A stretch of DNA of 64,000 nt from Lachnospiraceae bacterium (GTDB lineage Bacteria > Bacillota > Clostridia > Lachnospirales > Lachnospiraceae), in assembly GCA_024403235.1 (NCBI GenBank), contig JAKSSF010000012.1:1-64000 (forward strand), given 5' to 3'. The number at the start of each line of letters is the position of its first letter. Within the stretch, counting starts at the first letter, position 1. Below, piece after piece: positions 17,057-27,101 of this stretch. Below the pieces are notes generated by a model. It did not search any database and was not told where the DNA came from. It saw nothing but the letters and a program-made list of their open reading frames with translations. Position numbers and translations under genes: made by a program.

Positions 17057-18142
17057 ATGTTGAAAACCATCGTATTATTTTTATTGGTTTTTAGTTTGAT
17101 TGTATTGTCCCATGAATTTGGTCATTTTTTATTGGCAAAATTAAATGGGATTCGTGTGTTAGAGTTTGGCATTGGTATGGGCCCTAAATTGGTAGGCTTT
17201 AAGAAGGGGGAAACCCAATATGTGATTCGCCTTCTTCCTATTGGAGGCGCCTGTATGTTTGAAGGCGAAGATGGTATGGCCATTGGAGGAAAAGAAGAGG
17301 AAGAAAAAGAGGGCCCCAAGGTGTGGCCGGAAGGATCTTTCCCGGCAGCCAATGTATGGGCAAGGATTTCTACCGTTGTTGCAGGTCCCATCTTCAATTT
17401 TATCCTAGCTTTCATTTTAGGCATGATTTTGGTATTTTTTACCGGTTCTGATAAGCCCGTGATTCTTGGTACAATGGAAGGCTATCCGGCAGAGGAAGCA
17501 GGTATGCAGGCAGGAGATTTGATTCTTTCCATGAATGGAGAGTCTGTAAAGTTAGCTAGAGAAATTTATATCAACACCTTTATGAATGGGGGGAACCCTA
17601 TGACGATTGTGTTTGAACGGGAGGGTCAGGTAAAAGAGGTTACCTTGCAACCGAAATACTTTGCAGAGGAAGATCGATACCTGGTAGGCTTCCAGGGCTA
17701 TGGAGAAGAAGTGGATTGTAAGAATCTGGGAATTTTTAAGTATGCGTATTATGAGCTTCGTTATAGCCTTATTGCCACCGTTAAAAGCTTAGGCATGTTG
17801 GTTACCGGAAAAGCCAGCAAGGATGATATTTCCGGTCCCGTAGGCATTGCCCAGGTGGTTGGAGAAGTGGCAGAAGAAGCGGCACCGTACGGTATCTTTG
17901 TAGTGCTGTTAAATATGTTTAATATTGCTTTATTACTAAGCGTGAATTTAGGAGTTGTCAATTTATTACCGTTGCCGGCTTTGGATGGAGGCCGTTTGGT
18001 ATTTTTGATTATCGAGGCGCTTCGTGGCAAACCTATTCCTGTGGAAAAAGAGGGCATGGTGCATTTCGTAGGCTTGATTGTATTATTGATATTTATGGCA
18101 TTTGTGATGTTTAATGATATTTCTCGATTGATAATGCATTAG
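17057..18142 (+). CDS. rseP: Site-2 intramembrane metalloprotease RseP
   Basis: The 361-residue protein has the zinc motif HEFGH (residues 19-23 in VLSHEFGHFLLAKLNG) in the first membrane helix, one PDZ domain (about residues 150-230; GYPAEEAGMQAGDLILSMNG), and the C-terminal LLPLPALDGGRLVFLIIEAL segment that carries the third zinc ligand. The family cleaves anti-sigma factors and signal-peptide remnants within the membrane. One PDZ domain instead of two is usual for Firmicutes. It is the last gene of the uppS-cdsA-dxr-rseP cluster. Confidence 0.95.
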   Translation: MLKTIVLFLLVFSLIVLSHEFGHFLLAKLNGIRVLEFGIGMGPKLVGFKKGETQYVIRLLPIGGACMFEGEDGMAIGGKEEEEKEGPKVWPEGSFPAANVWARISTVVAGPIFNFILAFILGMILVFFTGSDKPVILGTMEGYPAEEAGMQAGDLILSMNGESVKLAREIYINTFMNGGNPMTIVFEREGQVKEVTLQPKYFAEEDRYLVGFQGYGEEVDCKNLGIFKYAYYELRYSLIATVKSLGMLVTGKASKDDISGPVGIAQVVGEVAEEAAPYGIFVVLLNMFNIALLLSVNLGVVNLLPLPALDGGRLVFLIIEALRGKPIPVEKEGMVHFVGLIVLLIFMAFVMFNDISRLIMH

Positions 18143-18224
18143 AAAACTGTAACTGTTTGGGGCTAAGCAAAATTATTTAAAACAGCTGTAAAATGCTTAC
18201 GGTAATTTGCTTGGAAAAGAGAAG

Positions 18225-18253
18225 TTGACAAATTTTGCGGATGGAGTTAATCT
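18225..18253 (+). promoter_or_regulatory. Promoter upstream of the 18.3-kb hypothetical gene
   Basis: A consensus-like TTGACA (18225-18230), 17-bp spacer and TAATCT (18248-18253) lie 47 nt before the ATG. Confidence 0.65.
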
Positions 18254-18299
18254 GTAGAGTAGAAATAAGTGAAAGTATCTCTTAAAAAGGAGTGATTTT

Positions 18300-18848
18300 A
18301 TGCAGATCGGTGCAGTTGGATTTAGTCCATTTGTATATAATACCAATGCTGTCAGCAGTGCCAGCATGAATAAGGTATCTTCTATCGGCAAAGATGCATT
18401 GGCTTCTAAAACAGATTTTTCCGGATTGACCTTACAGGGGGAAAACCAGAATCCTTTGAAAAAAGGTCAGACCGCTAATTGGGCAGATGTATTGAGCATG
18501 CAGATGGAAATGAGCCAGAGAAATGCAGCTCGTATTATGAAGCCTGCTGATAATACTACGGAAACAGCAAGTCAGGCAGTTACTGCTACTGCTCCTACAG
18601 CAAGTAGTGCACAGGCTGAAACTACAGCAGCTAGTACAACACAAACTGATATTACGGCAGCTGCCACAACACAAGCTGATACTACAGCAGCGAGTGTAGC
18701 GCCCGTAGCAAATTTAGGAACCCCTCAGATTCAGGCGGTTGATACCAGTGCTTCTGCTAGCCAGGTAATGAATAACAATCAGCAGTTTGGCAGTGCTATG
18801 ATGCAACGAGCAGCAGATGCTTATATGTCTATGATGATGGTATCATAG
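18300..18848 (+). CDS. Hypothetical Ala/Thr-rich protein, unknown function
   Basis: A 182-residue protein without signal peptide or membrane helix. The N-terminal 70 residues look conserved in style (MQIGAVGFSPFVYNTNAVSS), the middle is an Ala/Thr/Gln low-complexity stretch (about 85-145), and the end is Met-rich (AADAYMSMMMVS). I do not recognise the family. It has its own promoter and terminator and therefore appears to be a single-gene unit. The spacing of AAAAGGAGTG to the ATG is good. Confidence 0.65.
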   Translation: MQIGAVGFSPFVYNTNAVSSASMNKVSSIGKDALASKTDFSGLTLQGENQNPLKKGQTANWADVLSMQMEMSQRNAARIMKPADNTTETASQAVTATAPTASSAQAETTAASTTQTDITAAATTQADTTAASVAPVANLGTPQIQAVDTSASASQVMNNNQQFGSAMMQRAADAYMSMMMVS

Positions 18849-18883
18849 AGTAATGTAGTAGTATTTAGACACTATGTATTTTC

Positions 18884-18911
18884 ACCTCCCTAGCAATAGG
18901 GAGGTATCTTT
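18884..18911 (+). terminator. Intrinsic terminator after the 18.3-kb gene
   Basis: ACCTCCCTA (18884-18892) pairs perfectly with TAGGGAGGT (18897-18905) and is followed by ATCTTTT. Confidence 0.85.
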
Positions 18912-18994
18912 TCATTCATTGTATTCAAAATTGCGAATATTCTTTCGCATTTTCCCATTTTAGATCTAAAAATAAATACCAGTAAAGGAGAACT

Positions 18995-19705
18995 ATGCAG
19001 AAAAAACAGAATAACTCATGGGAGATTGCCCAGTTTTGGCATATTGGGCAACGAGGAAGTAACCAGGACTCTATTCTTGTGCGCCAGATGAAAAAGGGGA
19101 AGCGAATTTGCTCCCTTTTGGTGGTGTGTGATGGAATCGGAGGACTGCAAGAGGGAGAAAAGGCCAGTGGCCATATTGTATACCAACTTTCTTCCTGGTT
19201 TGTACAAAAAGGCTGCAAAAGTAAAAGTTTGCGGCAAGGGAAGCGCCAAATGAAACGACTGTTGTACCAGATACACAGGCAGTTACAAAACTATGGCAGA
19301 ATTCAGAATATACAAATGGGCAGTACTATTTGTTTTGTATTTATGATTGGCAGAAGATATTTTTGGGGACAAGTAGGAGATAGTAGGATCTATCGTATTC
19401 AAAAGAAAAAATGTAAGTGTTTGAGTCGTGATCAAATTCATGCCAATGGAGCTTTGCTCTATGCCATAGGAGTAGGTGACTGGAAGATACCAAAATGTAA
19501 ATATGGGAAGCTGCATAAGAATGAAGCATTACTACTATGTACAGATGGTTTTTATAGGGGCCTGTCGGAGGAACAGATTTTGCAATTTTTAAATTCGGCA
19601 AATTCAGAAGCACCCCTACAACGAAGGTTGGATCAACTGGGACAGAAAAAGCTTTCCATGGGGGAACAGGATAATTTATCCGCACTTTTGGTGGCGCTTC
19701 ATTAA
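18995..19705 (+). CDS. PP2C-family serine/threonine phosphatase
   Basis: The 236-residue protein has PP2C metal-site motifs in order: HIGQRGSNQDSI, VVCDGIGGLQEGEKASG, GDSRIYRIQKKK, LLLCTDGFYRGLS and QDNLSALLVALH. Such phosphatases reverse the action of Hanks-type kinases, one of which is encoded 57 nt downstream. It is basic and shorter than the common PrpC of Firmicutes but contains the core. The ATG has an AAAGGAG site. Confidence 0.9.
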   Translation: MQKKQNNSWEIAQFWHIGQRGSNQDSILVRQMKKGKRICSLLVVCDGIGGLQEGEKASGHIVYQLSSWFVQKGCKSKSLRQGKRQMKRLLYQIHRQLQNYGRIQNIQMGSTICFVFMIGRRYFWGQVGDSRIYRIQKKKCKCLSRDQIHANGALLYAIGVGDWKIPKCKYGKLHKNEALLLCTDGFYRGLSEEQILQFLNSANSEAPLQRRLDQLGQKKLSMGEQDNLSALLVALH

Positions 19706-19762
19706 TAAGGGACAGTATCGACATAAATATGTACATATAGTTATGGTAGAAAGGAAGTATCC

Positions 19763-20674
19763 ATGATAGAAACAGATATCAAATTATCCAATCGTAAAAA
19801 TTATCAGATAGTAAAGAAACTAGGACAGGGTAGTAACGGACAGGTCTACTTATTAAATGACCTGCAGTTAGGCAAGAGGTGGGCCATGAAAGTATTGCCA
19901 AGTTCTCAAAAGGAAGAATGCAGCATATTAAAGGAAATGAGCCATCCTGCATTTCCCAGAATTGTGGATATGTGGGAAGAAGAGGATAGAGTCTTCCTGG
20001 TAATGGATTATATACAGGGGGAAACCTTGCAGACTCTTTTACAGGAAAGAAAATGGAGTGAGCCGGAAATTGTTGCCATAGGGCTTCAGATTGCCAAGGC
20101 GTTACAATATCTTCATACTTTTAGCCCTATGTTATTTTATCTGGATTTGAAACCGGAAAATATTATGATGGATCCAAACGGCAAAATATTCTTAATAGAT
20201 TTAGGCTCCGTGTTCAGGCAGGGAGAAAAGGGTAGGATTAGTGGAACCGTAGGATACGCGTCTCCGGAACAAATTTCTTATGGCAGAAAGGAAACTTCCA
20301 TCACCAATCAAAGCGATATTTATAGTTTGGGTATGGTTCTGTATTCCTTGCTGTTACAAAAGAACAAGGGGCTTCCCATTATGGAAGAAACATCGCCTAA
20401 TGGATTTTGGATTAGCCGCTTAACATCTCAGGTATCCAAACCAATGGAGCAGATTATTGAGGGCTGCACCAGAGGCAGATTAGAGAAGCGAACCAGATAT
20501 ATAGAAAATGTGATACAGGATTTGGAGGAACTGGGGAAAAAATGGCAAAAGAAGGGACCTGCTTTCGTCTTAAAACATCCTTTTTTTTCCGGTTTTCAGC
20601 CGGGGAAAAGGAAACAGTATTGGACCCAGGAGGTTGGAGTATTATTGTCCCAGGGGACTCCTATGTGGTTGTGA
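19763..20674 (+). CDS. Soluble Hanks-type serine/threonine protein kinase
   Basis: The 303-residue protein is a kinase domain with a Gly loop (LGQGSNGQVYLL), the catalytic Lys in AMKVLP, the catalytic loop YLDLKPENIMMD, the metal site LIDLGSV in place of DFG, and SPEQ in place of APE. It lacks the membrane helix and PASTA repeats of PrkC/PknB, so it is cytosolic. It is paired with the PP2C phosphatase upstream. After a run of eight T (about 20579-20586) the +1 frame stays open to 20751 and looks protein-like, so the C-terminus may be altered by a frameshift. Confidence 0.88.
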   Translation: MIETDIKLSNRKNYQIVKKLGQGSNGQVYLLNDLQLGKRWAMKVLPSSQKEECSILKEMSHPAFPRIVDMWEEEDRVFLVMDYIQGETLQTLLQERKWSEPEIVAIGLQIAKALQYLHTFSPMLFYLDLKPENIMMDPNGKIFLIDLGSVFRQGEKGRISGTVGYASPEQISYGRKETSITNQSDIYSLGMVLYSLLLQKNKGLPIMEETSPNGFWISRLTSQVSKPMEQIIEGCTRGRLEKRTRYIENVIQDLEELGKKWQKKGPAFVLKHPFFSGFQPGKRKQYWTQEVGVLLSQGTPMWL

Positions 20675-20820
20675 AAATCGAAAAAGATGAGAGGAAATTT
20701 TTGAAAATATACCGATTCTATTCATTTCAAAAAGGGGAAGTGTTATACTGAATAATACCTGTGAAAAACTTTTCAGAGCAGGAAATTGTGAATAGAAAAA
20801 AGAAAACCAGGAGGGCATTT

Positions 20821-21876
20821 ATGTATAGAGAAAAAACAAAAGTGGTACAAATTGGAGATAGAAAAATTGGTGGGGGAAATCCTATTTTAATCCAAAGTAT
20901 GACCAATGTGCCTACAGAAAATGTGGAACAGACCGTGGCCCAGATATTGAAATTAGAGAAAGCCGGCTGTGAAATTATTCGCTGTACCGTGCCAACCCTG
21001 GAAGCTGCAAAAGCCATTGCAGAGATTAAGAAACAGATACATATTCCACTGGTAGCAGATATTCATTTTGATTATAAAATGGCCATTGCCGCCATGGAAT
21101 ACGGTGCGGATAAAATCCGTATTAACCCAGGTAATATTGGGGGACAGGAAAATGTGGCAGCAGTGGTGGCTGTGGCAAAAGAACGAAATATTCCTATTCG
21201 AGTAGGGGTAAACAGTGGTTCCCTGGAAAAGGAATTGGTAGAAAAATACCATGGTGTAACGGCAGAGGGTATTGTGGAATCTGCTTTGGATAAGGTTCGT
21301 ATGATAGAGGCGTTGGGCTATGACAATCTGGTTATCAGCATCAAATCTTCCGATGTATTGATGTGTGTCCGTGCCCATGAACTGTTGGCAGATAAGACCC
21401 CTTACCCATTACATGTTGGCATTACAGAATCCGGCACCCTGCTTTCCGGAAATATCAAATCTTCTATTGGTTTGGGATTGATTTTGCACCAGGGAATCGG
21501 AGATACCATTCGTGTTTCTCTGACAGGAGACCCGGTAGAAGAAATCAAATCAGCAAAACTGATTTTACGCACCCTGGGACTGCGTAAAGGTGGCGTAGAA
21601 GTAGTCAGCTGCCCTACCTGTGGCAGAACCAAAATTGATTTGATTGGATTAGCCAATCAGGTAGAGGACATGGTGGCAGATATTCCGTTGGATATCAAGG
21701 TGGCAGTTATGGGGTGCGTGGTAAATGGCCCGGGTGAAGCCAAAGAAGCAGATATCGGCATTGCCGGTGGTAAAGGAGAAGGCCTTTTGATTAAAAAAGG
21801 AGAGATTATCAAAAAACTGCCGGAAGATCAGTTGTTAAACGCATTAAAGGAAGAGTTATTACACTGGAATGAATAA
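20821..21876 (+). CDS. ispG: 4-hydroxy-3-methylbut-2-enyl diphosphate synthase (flavodoxin)
   Basis: IspG converts MEcPP to HMBPP in the MEP pathway using a [4Fe-4S] cluster. The 351-residue protein shows GGGNPILIQSMTN, VADIHFDYKMAIAA, DKIRINPGNIG and the cluster Cys ligands Cys264 and Cys267 (SCPTCGR) and Cys299 with Glu306 (GCVVNGPGEA). I start it at 20821, where AGGAGGG precedes the ATG, rather than at an earlier GTG. It overlaps polC by eight bases. Confidence 0.96.
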   Translation: MYREKTKVVQIGDRKIGGGNPILIQSMTNVPTENVEQTVAQILKLEKAGCEIIRCTVPTLEAAKAIAEIKKQIHIPLVADIHFDYKMAIAAMEYGADKIRINPGNIGGQENVAAVVAVAKERNIPIRVGVNSGSLEKELVEKYHGVTAEGIVESALDKVRMIEALGYDNLVISIKSSDVLMCVRAHELLADKTPYPLHVGITESGTLLSGNIKSSIGLGLILHQGIGDTIRVSLTGDPVEEIKSAKLILRTLGLRKGGVEVVSCPTCGRTKIDLIGLANQVEDMVADIPLDIKVAVMGCVVNGPGEAKEADIGIAGGKGEGLLIKKGEIIKKLPEDQLLNALKEELLHWNE

Positions 21877-24800
21877 GTTATTTTTAGATGTTTTTCCCCA
21901 ATTACAATTAGATAAAAAGCTAAAGACCGCAGTGGAGACCGTGGAAATTGAACGGGCCACTTCCAATAAGGGAAAAGATGTGCTGACCATTTATCTGGTG
22001 AGTAGTCATTTGCTGTTTCACGACCAGATAAAAGCCCTGGCAGGGGAAATCAAAAAACAATTATTTCCCCAGGTCAATATACAGATTAGATTTAAGGAAA
22101 AATATCAATTGTCCCATCAGTATTCTCCCCAGAATATATTGGAAATCTATGGGGAAAGTATGCTCTTGGAGCTGGGAGAGTATGACCATATTCTTTATGG
22201 TATGATGAAAAATGGAGACTTTATTTTCCCGGAAAAAGATTTGATTCAGGTAGAAGTGAAGGATAGCTTTTTGTATCACGAGAAAGAAAAAGATTTCTGC
22301 GATTTTTTGGAAAAAATCTTTATAGAACGTTGTTGTTTGCCGGTTGGAGTGCAAATCCTTTACAAGGAAAACGAAGGTGAAGCGAATAAATATCGGGAAG
22401 AGGATGAGCAGGTTCTGCAAAGAAAAGTAGAAGAAATCGTCAGTCGTGTGGCGAAAAAGGATTCTGCGGAAGAAAGGGCGGAAAGCACCGATGGTGAGGT
22501 CCGGACCGAGGAGAAAAAAACTGTTGAAAAGAGCAGCGGTAATTCTTCCAAAGGAAAGAATGAAAAGGGTAAAAGTTATTTCCGTTCTTATAAGAATAGT
22601 GACAATCCGGATGTGATATTTGGTAAGGATTTTGAAGGGGATACCATTCCCATGGAAGAAATTATTGGAGAACTGGGAGAAGTGTGTATTCACGGGAAAA
22701 TTCTGTTTGTGGATACCAGAGAAATCCGGAATGAAAAGACCATCATTATGTTCGATGTGACAGATTTTACGGATACATTGACAGTAAAAATCTTTGCCCA
22801 AAATGAAAATGTAAAAGAAATTTTGGGAAATATTGCACCTGGTGCCTTTGTGAAGGTGCATGGTCTGGCGCAGGTAGATAAATTTGACCATGAGCTAGGC
22901 ATAGGTTCTGTATTTGGCATCAAAAAAATCCAGGATTTTACAAACTCCCGTATGGATTACAGTGTAAGAAAGCGTGTGGAATTGCATTGCCATACCAAGA
23001 TGAGCGATATGGATGGAGTTTCTGATGTGAAGGATATTGTGAAAACCGCTTATAAGTGGGGCCATCCTGCCATTGCCATTACAGACCACGGTGTAGCTCA
23101 GTCCTTCCCGGATGCCAACCATACCTGGGAAGATTTGTGGAAGGCAGAGAAGAAAAAACGACAGGAAGCGGGAGAGGAAAAGCCTGATTCTTCCGATTTC
23201 TTTAAAGTCATTTATGGGGTAGAAGCCTATTTGGTAGACGATTTACGGGATATTGTTACCAATAGTAAGAATCAAAGTTTGGAGGATTCTTTTGTGGTAT
23301 TTGATATTGAAACCACAGGCTTTTCACCTGTAAAAAATAAAATCATTGAAATTGGTGCAGTGAAGATTCAAGGGGGAGAAATCGTGGATCGGTTTTCCCA
23401 GTTTGTAAATCCACAAGTGCCTATTCCGTATGAAATTGAAAAACTCACCAGCATTAACGATAGCATGGTAGAAAGTGAACCGGTAATCGAAGAAATTTTA
23501 CCAAAGTTTTTGGCCTTTTGTGAGGGTAGCGTTCTGGTAGCCCATAACGCCAACTTTGATATGTCTTTTATTTTGCAAAATGCAAAGAATCAGGGAATCT
23601 CTACGGACATCACTTATCTGGATACCTTGGGACTTGCCAGAGTACTTTTACCGGGACAGGCAAAGCATACCTTAGATGCAGTAGCAAAAACCTTAAAGAT
23701 TTCTCTGGAAAATCATCATCGGGCAGTAGATGATGCAGAATGTACAGCCCAGATCTTTTTACGGTTCATAGATACCTTGAAAGAAAAAGAGATATTTTCC
23801 ATGGATGCGATTAATGTCCTAGGAGAAAGTGATATAGAGTCGGTGAAAAAACTGCCCTATTATCATGCCATTATTTTGGCCAAGAATAATACGGGACGAG
23901 TGAATTTATATACTCTGATTTCCGAATCTCATCTGCATTATTTTAATAAGAGACCGAAGGTACCAAAGAGTCTGCTGATGAAACACAGAGAAGGCTTGAT
24001 TTTAGGTTCTGCCTGCGAGGCGGGAGAATTGTATCGGGCTCTTTTGGAGGAAAAGAGTGAAGAAGAAATCGCCAGATTGGTGAATTTCTATGATTATCTG
24101 GAAATCCAGCCTTTGGGGAATAATGCCTTTATGATTGATTCGGATCGTGTCCGCAATATCAATTCCATGGAAGATATACAGGAAATCAACAAGCGTATTG
24201 TAAAGCTGGGAGAGGAATTCCATAAGCCTGTTGTGGCTACCTGTGATGTACACTTTTTGAATCCTGAGGATGAAGTCTATCGTCGAATTATTATGGCAGG
24301 AAAAGGCTATAAGGATGCGGATGATCAGGCACCTTTGTATCTGCGTACCACGGAAGAGATGTTGGCAGAATTCTCTTATTTAGGCAGCGATAAGGCAGAG
24401 GAAGTGGTAATTACCAATACCAACCTGATTGCTGACCAGATTGAAGCCATGTCTCCGGTGCGTCCTGATAAATGCCCACCGGTCATTGAAAACAGTGATC
24501 AGATTCTGACGGATATTTGCTATACCAAGGCAAAACAGATGTATGGAGATCCTTTGCCGGAAATCGTAGAAGCCAGATTGCAGAGAGAATTAAACTCCAT
24601 TATCAGTAATGGTTTTGCGGTTATGTATATTATTGCCCAAAAGTTAGTGTGGAAGTCTGTGGAGGATGGGTATCTGGTAGGCTCTCGTGGCTCCGTTGGT
24701 TCTTCCTTTGTGGCCACCATGGCGGGTATTACGGAGGTAAATCCTTTAAGCCCCCATTATTATTGCCCGGATTGTCATTACAATGACTTTTATTCCGATG

Positions 24801-26386
24801 AGGTAAAAGAATATGCTGGACGAGCTGGTGTGGATATGCCGGATAAGCTTTGTCCTAACTGTGGAAAGCCTTTGAAAAAGGATGGCTTTGATATTCCGTT
24901 TGAAACCTTCTTAGGGTTTAAGGGAGATAAGGAGCCGGATATAGACTTAAACTTCTCCGGAGAATATCAGTCCAAAGCCCATAAATATACAGAAGTTATT
25001 TTTGGCGCAGGTCAAACCTTCCGTGCCGGTACCATTGGTACTCTGGCGGATAAAACCGCTTTTGGGTATGTAAAGAATTATTATGAGGAACGAGGGGTTC
25101 ATAAGCGAACCTGCGAAATCAATCGTATTGTTAGCGGTTGTACCGGGGTTCGTCGTAGTACAGGGCAGCACCCCGGTGGTATCGTAGTATTGCCGGTGGG
25201 AGAGGACATTAACTCCTTTACGCCGGTGCAGCATCCTGCCAATGATACAGAAACGGATACCATTACTACCCATTTTGATTATCACTCTATCGATCATAAC
25301 TTATTAAAGTTAGATATACTGGGCCATGATGATCCTACCATGATTCGTATGCTGCAGGATTTGACAGGCTTAGACCCGGTTACTATTCCTTTAGATGATA
25401 AAGGGGTTATGAGCTTGTTCCAGAATACAGATGCATTGGGCATTACGCCGGAGCAAATTGGGGGCACCAAGTTAGGTTGTCTTGGGATTCCGGAGTTTGG
25501 TACAGAATTTGCTATGCAGATGTTAATTGATACCCATCCGGTGCAATTTTCCGATTTGGTTCGTATTGCAGGGCTTTCTCATGGTACGGATGTATGGTTA
25601 GGAAATGCGCAGGAACTGATTATGAGTGGCAAGGCAACGATTGCTACAGCTATCTGTACTCGCGATGATATTATGGTATATCTGATTCAGATGGGAGTGG
25701 AAAGTAGCCGTGCCTTCAGTATTATGGAAAATGTCCGTAAAGGAAAGGTAGCAAAAGGAAAAGTAGCAGAATGGGCAGAATGGAAGCAGGATATGTTAGA
25801 CCACAATGTGCCGGATTGGTATGTTTGGTCCTGTGAACGGATCCAGTATATGTTCCCCAAAGCCCATGCGGCAGCGTATGTTATGATGGCGTGGCGTATC
25901 GCTTACTGTAAGATTTATTACCCATTGGCTTTTTATGCTGCATTTTTCAGTATCAGAGCTTCAGGCTTTTCCTATGAACTGATGTGTCAGGGAAAAGAGC
26001 ATTTGGTTAGTATTATGAAGGACTACAAGAAACGAGAGGATACTTTGACTCCAAAGGAGCAGGGTTCCTTAAAAGATATGAAGCTGGTGCAGGAAATGTA
26101 TGAAAGAGGCTTTGACTTTATGCCTATCGACATTTTCCGTGCCCATGCCAGAAATTTCCAGATTATAGATGGCAAAATTATGCCTTCCTTAAGTAGTATT
26201 GACGGTATGGGAGAAAAAGCGGCAGATGCAGTAGTAGAAGCTGCCAAAGACGGTCCTTTCCTTTCCAAACAGGACTTTAGAGAAAGAACCAAGGTATCCA
26301 AAACGGTAGTAGAACTGATGGACAGCCTGCATTTACTGGGAGATTTGCCGGAAACCAATCAGCTTAGTATTTTTGATTTCGCATAG
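21869..26386 (+). CDS. polC: DNA polymerase III PolC-type alpha subunit
   Basis: The replicative polymerase of low-GC Gram-positives. The 1505-residue protein has an N-terminal region, an OB fold (about 270-350), a PHP domain (HCHTKMSDMDGVSD) interrupted by a DEDD proofreading exonuclease (VFDIETTGFSP, about residue 475), a Cys4 zinc site (YYCPDCHY and LCPNCGKPL), and the polymerase core with EPDIDLNFSGEY and GVRRSTGQHPGGIVVLP. All expected catalytic acidic motifs are present and length is normal. Overlap with ispG implies translational coupling. Confidence 0.97.
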   Translation: MNKLFLDVFPQLQLDKKLKTAVETVEIERATSNKGKDVLTIYLVSSHLLFHDQIKALAGEIKKQLFPQVNIQIRFKEKYQLSHQYSPQNILEIYGESMLLELGEYDHILYGMMKNGDFIFPEKDLIQVEVKDSFLYHEKEKDFCDFLEKIFIERCCLPVGVQILYKENEGEANKYREEDEQVLQRKVEEIVSRVAKKDSAEERAESTDGEVRTEEKKTVEKSSGNSSKGKNEKGKSYFRSYKNSDNPDVIFGKDFEGDTIPMEEIIGELGEVCIHGKILFVDTREIRNEKTIIMFDVTDFTDTLTVKIFAQNENVKEILGNIAPGAFVKVHGLAQVDKFDHELGIGSVFGIKKIQDFTNSRMDYSVRKRVELHCHTKMSDMDGVSDVKDIVKTAYKWGHPAIAITDHGVAQSFPDANHTWEDLWKAEKKKRQEAGEEKPDSSDFFKVIYGVEAYLVDDLRDIVTNSKNQSLEDSFVVFDIETTGFSPVKNKIIEIGAVKIQGGEIVDRFSQFVNPQVPIPYEIEKLTSINDSMVESEPVIEEILPKFLAFCEGSVLVAHNANFDMSFILQNAKNQGISTDITYLDTLGLARVLLPGQAKHTLDAVAKTLKISLENHHRAVDDAECTAQIFLRFIDTLKEKEIFSMDAINVLGESDIESVKKLPYYHAIILAKNNTGRVNLYTLISESHLHYFNKRPKVPKSLLMKHREGLILGSACEAGELYRALLEEKSEEEIARLVNFYDYLEIQPLGNNAFMIDSDRVRNINSMEDIQEINKRIVKLGEEFHKPVVATCDVHFLNPEDEVYRRIIMAGKGYKDADDQAPLYLRTTEEMLAEFSYLGSDKAEEVVITNTNLIADQIEAMSPVRPDKCPPVIENSDQILTDICYTKAKQMYGDPLPEIVEARLQRELNSIISNGFAVMYIIAQKLVWKSVEDGYLVGSRGSVGSSFVATMAGITEVNPLSPHYYCPDCHYNDFYSDEVKEYAGRAGVDMPDKLCPNCGKPLKKDGFDIPFETFLGFKGDKEPDIDLNFSGEYQSKAHKYTEVIFGAGQTFRAGTIGTLADKTAFGYVKNYYEERGVHKRTCEINRIVSGCTGVRRSTGQHPGGIVVLPVGEDINSFTPVQHPANDTETDTITTHFDYHSIDHNLLKLDILGHDDPTMIRMLQDLTGLDPVTIPLDDKGVMSLFQNTDALGITPEQIGGTKLGCLGIPEFGTEFAMQMLIDTHPVQFSDLVRIAGLSHGTDVWLGNAQELIMSGKATIATAICTRDDIMVYLIQMGVESSRAFSIMENVRKGKVAKGKVAEWAEWKQDMLDHNVPDWYVWSCERIQYMFPKAHAAAYVMMAWRIAYCKIYYPLAFYAAFFSIRASGFSYELMCQGKEHLVSIMKDYKKREDTLTPKEQGSLKDMKLVQEMYERGFDFMPIDIFRAHARNFQIIDGKIMPSLSSIDGMGEKAADAVVEAAKDGPFLSKQDFRERTKVSKTVVELMDSLHLLGDLPETNQLSIFDFA

Positions 26387-26397
26387 GGAGAATAGAG

Positions 26398-27015
26398 ATG
26401 GAAATGACGCAATTTTTACAAAACTTAAGCAGTGCAGATCCAACCCCCGGAGGTGGTGGCGCCAGCGCCCTGATAGGCAGTGTGGCAGCCGCTTTGGGGT
26501 CTATGGTGGGGAATTTGACCACAGGAAAAAAGAAATATGCGATGTATCAGGAAGATATTGAGCGAATTTTGGCACAAACGGGAGAAAAGTGGAGAATCTT
26601 GGAAGGCTATATTGCAAAGGATGCAGAAAGCTTTGCTCCTTTGGCAGCAGCCTATGGGATTCCAAAGGACCAGGAAGGCAGAGAGGAAATCCTGCAAAAT
26701 GCCTTGATAGAGGCGGCAAGGGTGCCCTTGGAAATCGCCAGAGAATGTGCTTCTTTGGTGCCTTTATTAGAAGAGCTTTCTGAAAAAGGTAGCCGTTTGG
26801 CCATCAGTGATGTGGCAGTTGCGGCAGTGGCTTGCAGAAGCGCTATAGAGGGTGCTGTGATGAATGTGTATATCAATACCAAATTGATGACAGACAGAGC
26901 CCTGGCAGATAGCATGAATGCTGAAGCCAATCAACTGGTAGCAGATAGCAGAGTACGGTTGGATAAGGTGTATGAAGAGATCAGTAATCAGCTGCAGGGA
27001 AAATACCAATCTTGA
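26398..27015 (+). CDS. Cyclodeaminase/cyclohydrolase family protein (FTCD C-terminal domain)
   Basis: The 205-residue protein begins with the family hallmark DPTPGGGGASALIGSVAAAL and continues as an all-helical domain like the cyclodeaminase half of FTCD and stand-alone methenyl-THF cyclohydrolase FchA. It is followed 86 nt later by a folD whose cyclohydrolase residues are replaced. This makes a methenyl-THF cyclohydrolase role more likely than histidine breakdown, for which no genes are nearby. The ATG has a GGGAGAATAGAG site right after polC. Confidence 0.85.
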   Translation: MEMTQFLQNLSSADPTPGGGGASALIGSVAAALGSMVGNLTTGKKKYAMYQEDIERILAQTGEKWRILEGYIAKDAESFAPLAAAYGIPKDQEGREEILQNALIEAARVPLEIARECASLVPLLEELSEKGSRLAISDVAVAAVACRSAIEGAVMNVYINTKLMTDRALADSMNAEANQLVADSRVRLDKVYEEISNQLQGKYQS

Positions 27016-27101
27016 TCTGCTTTGATTTTGAGAGGGAATTGGATTGTGAATTATGCTAAGTAAATAATAAATATGCGAAAGTACAGCGAAATGAGGAAAA
27101 C

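Noticed and set aside
22061..22891. 276-codon minus-strand open frame inside polC
   Set aside because: Lies wholly within the conserved PolC coding sequence, has low-complexity Phe/Ile/His composition and no initiation signals.
23118..23301. Suspicion that polC is two fused genes because of the inserted exonuclease
   Set aside because: The exonuclease inside the PHP domain is the normal PolC arrangement.
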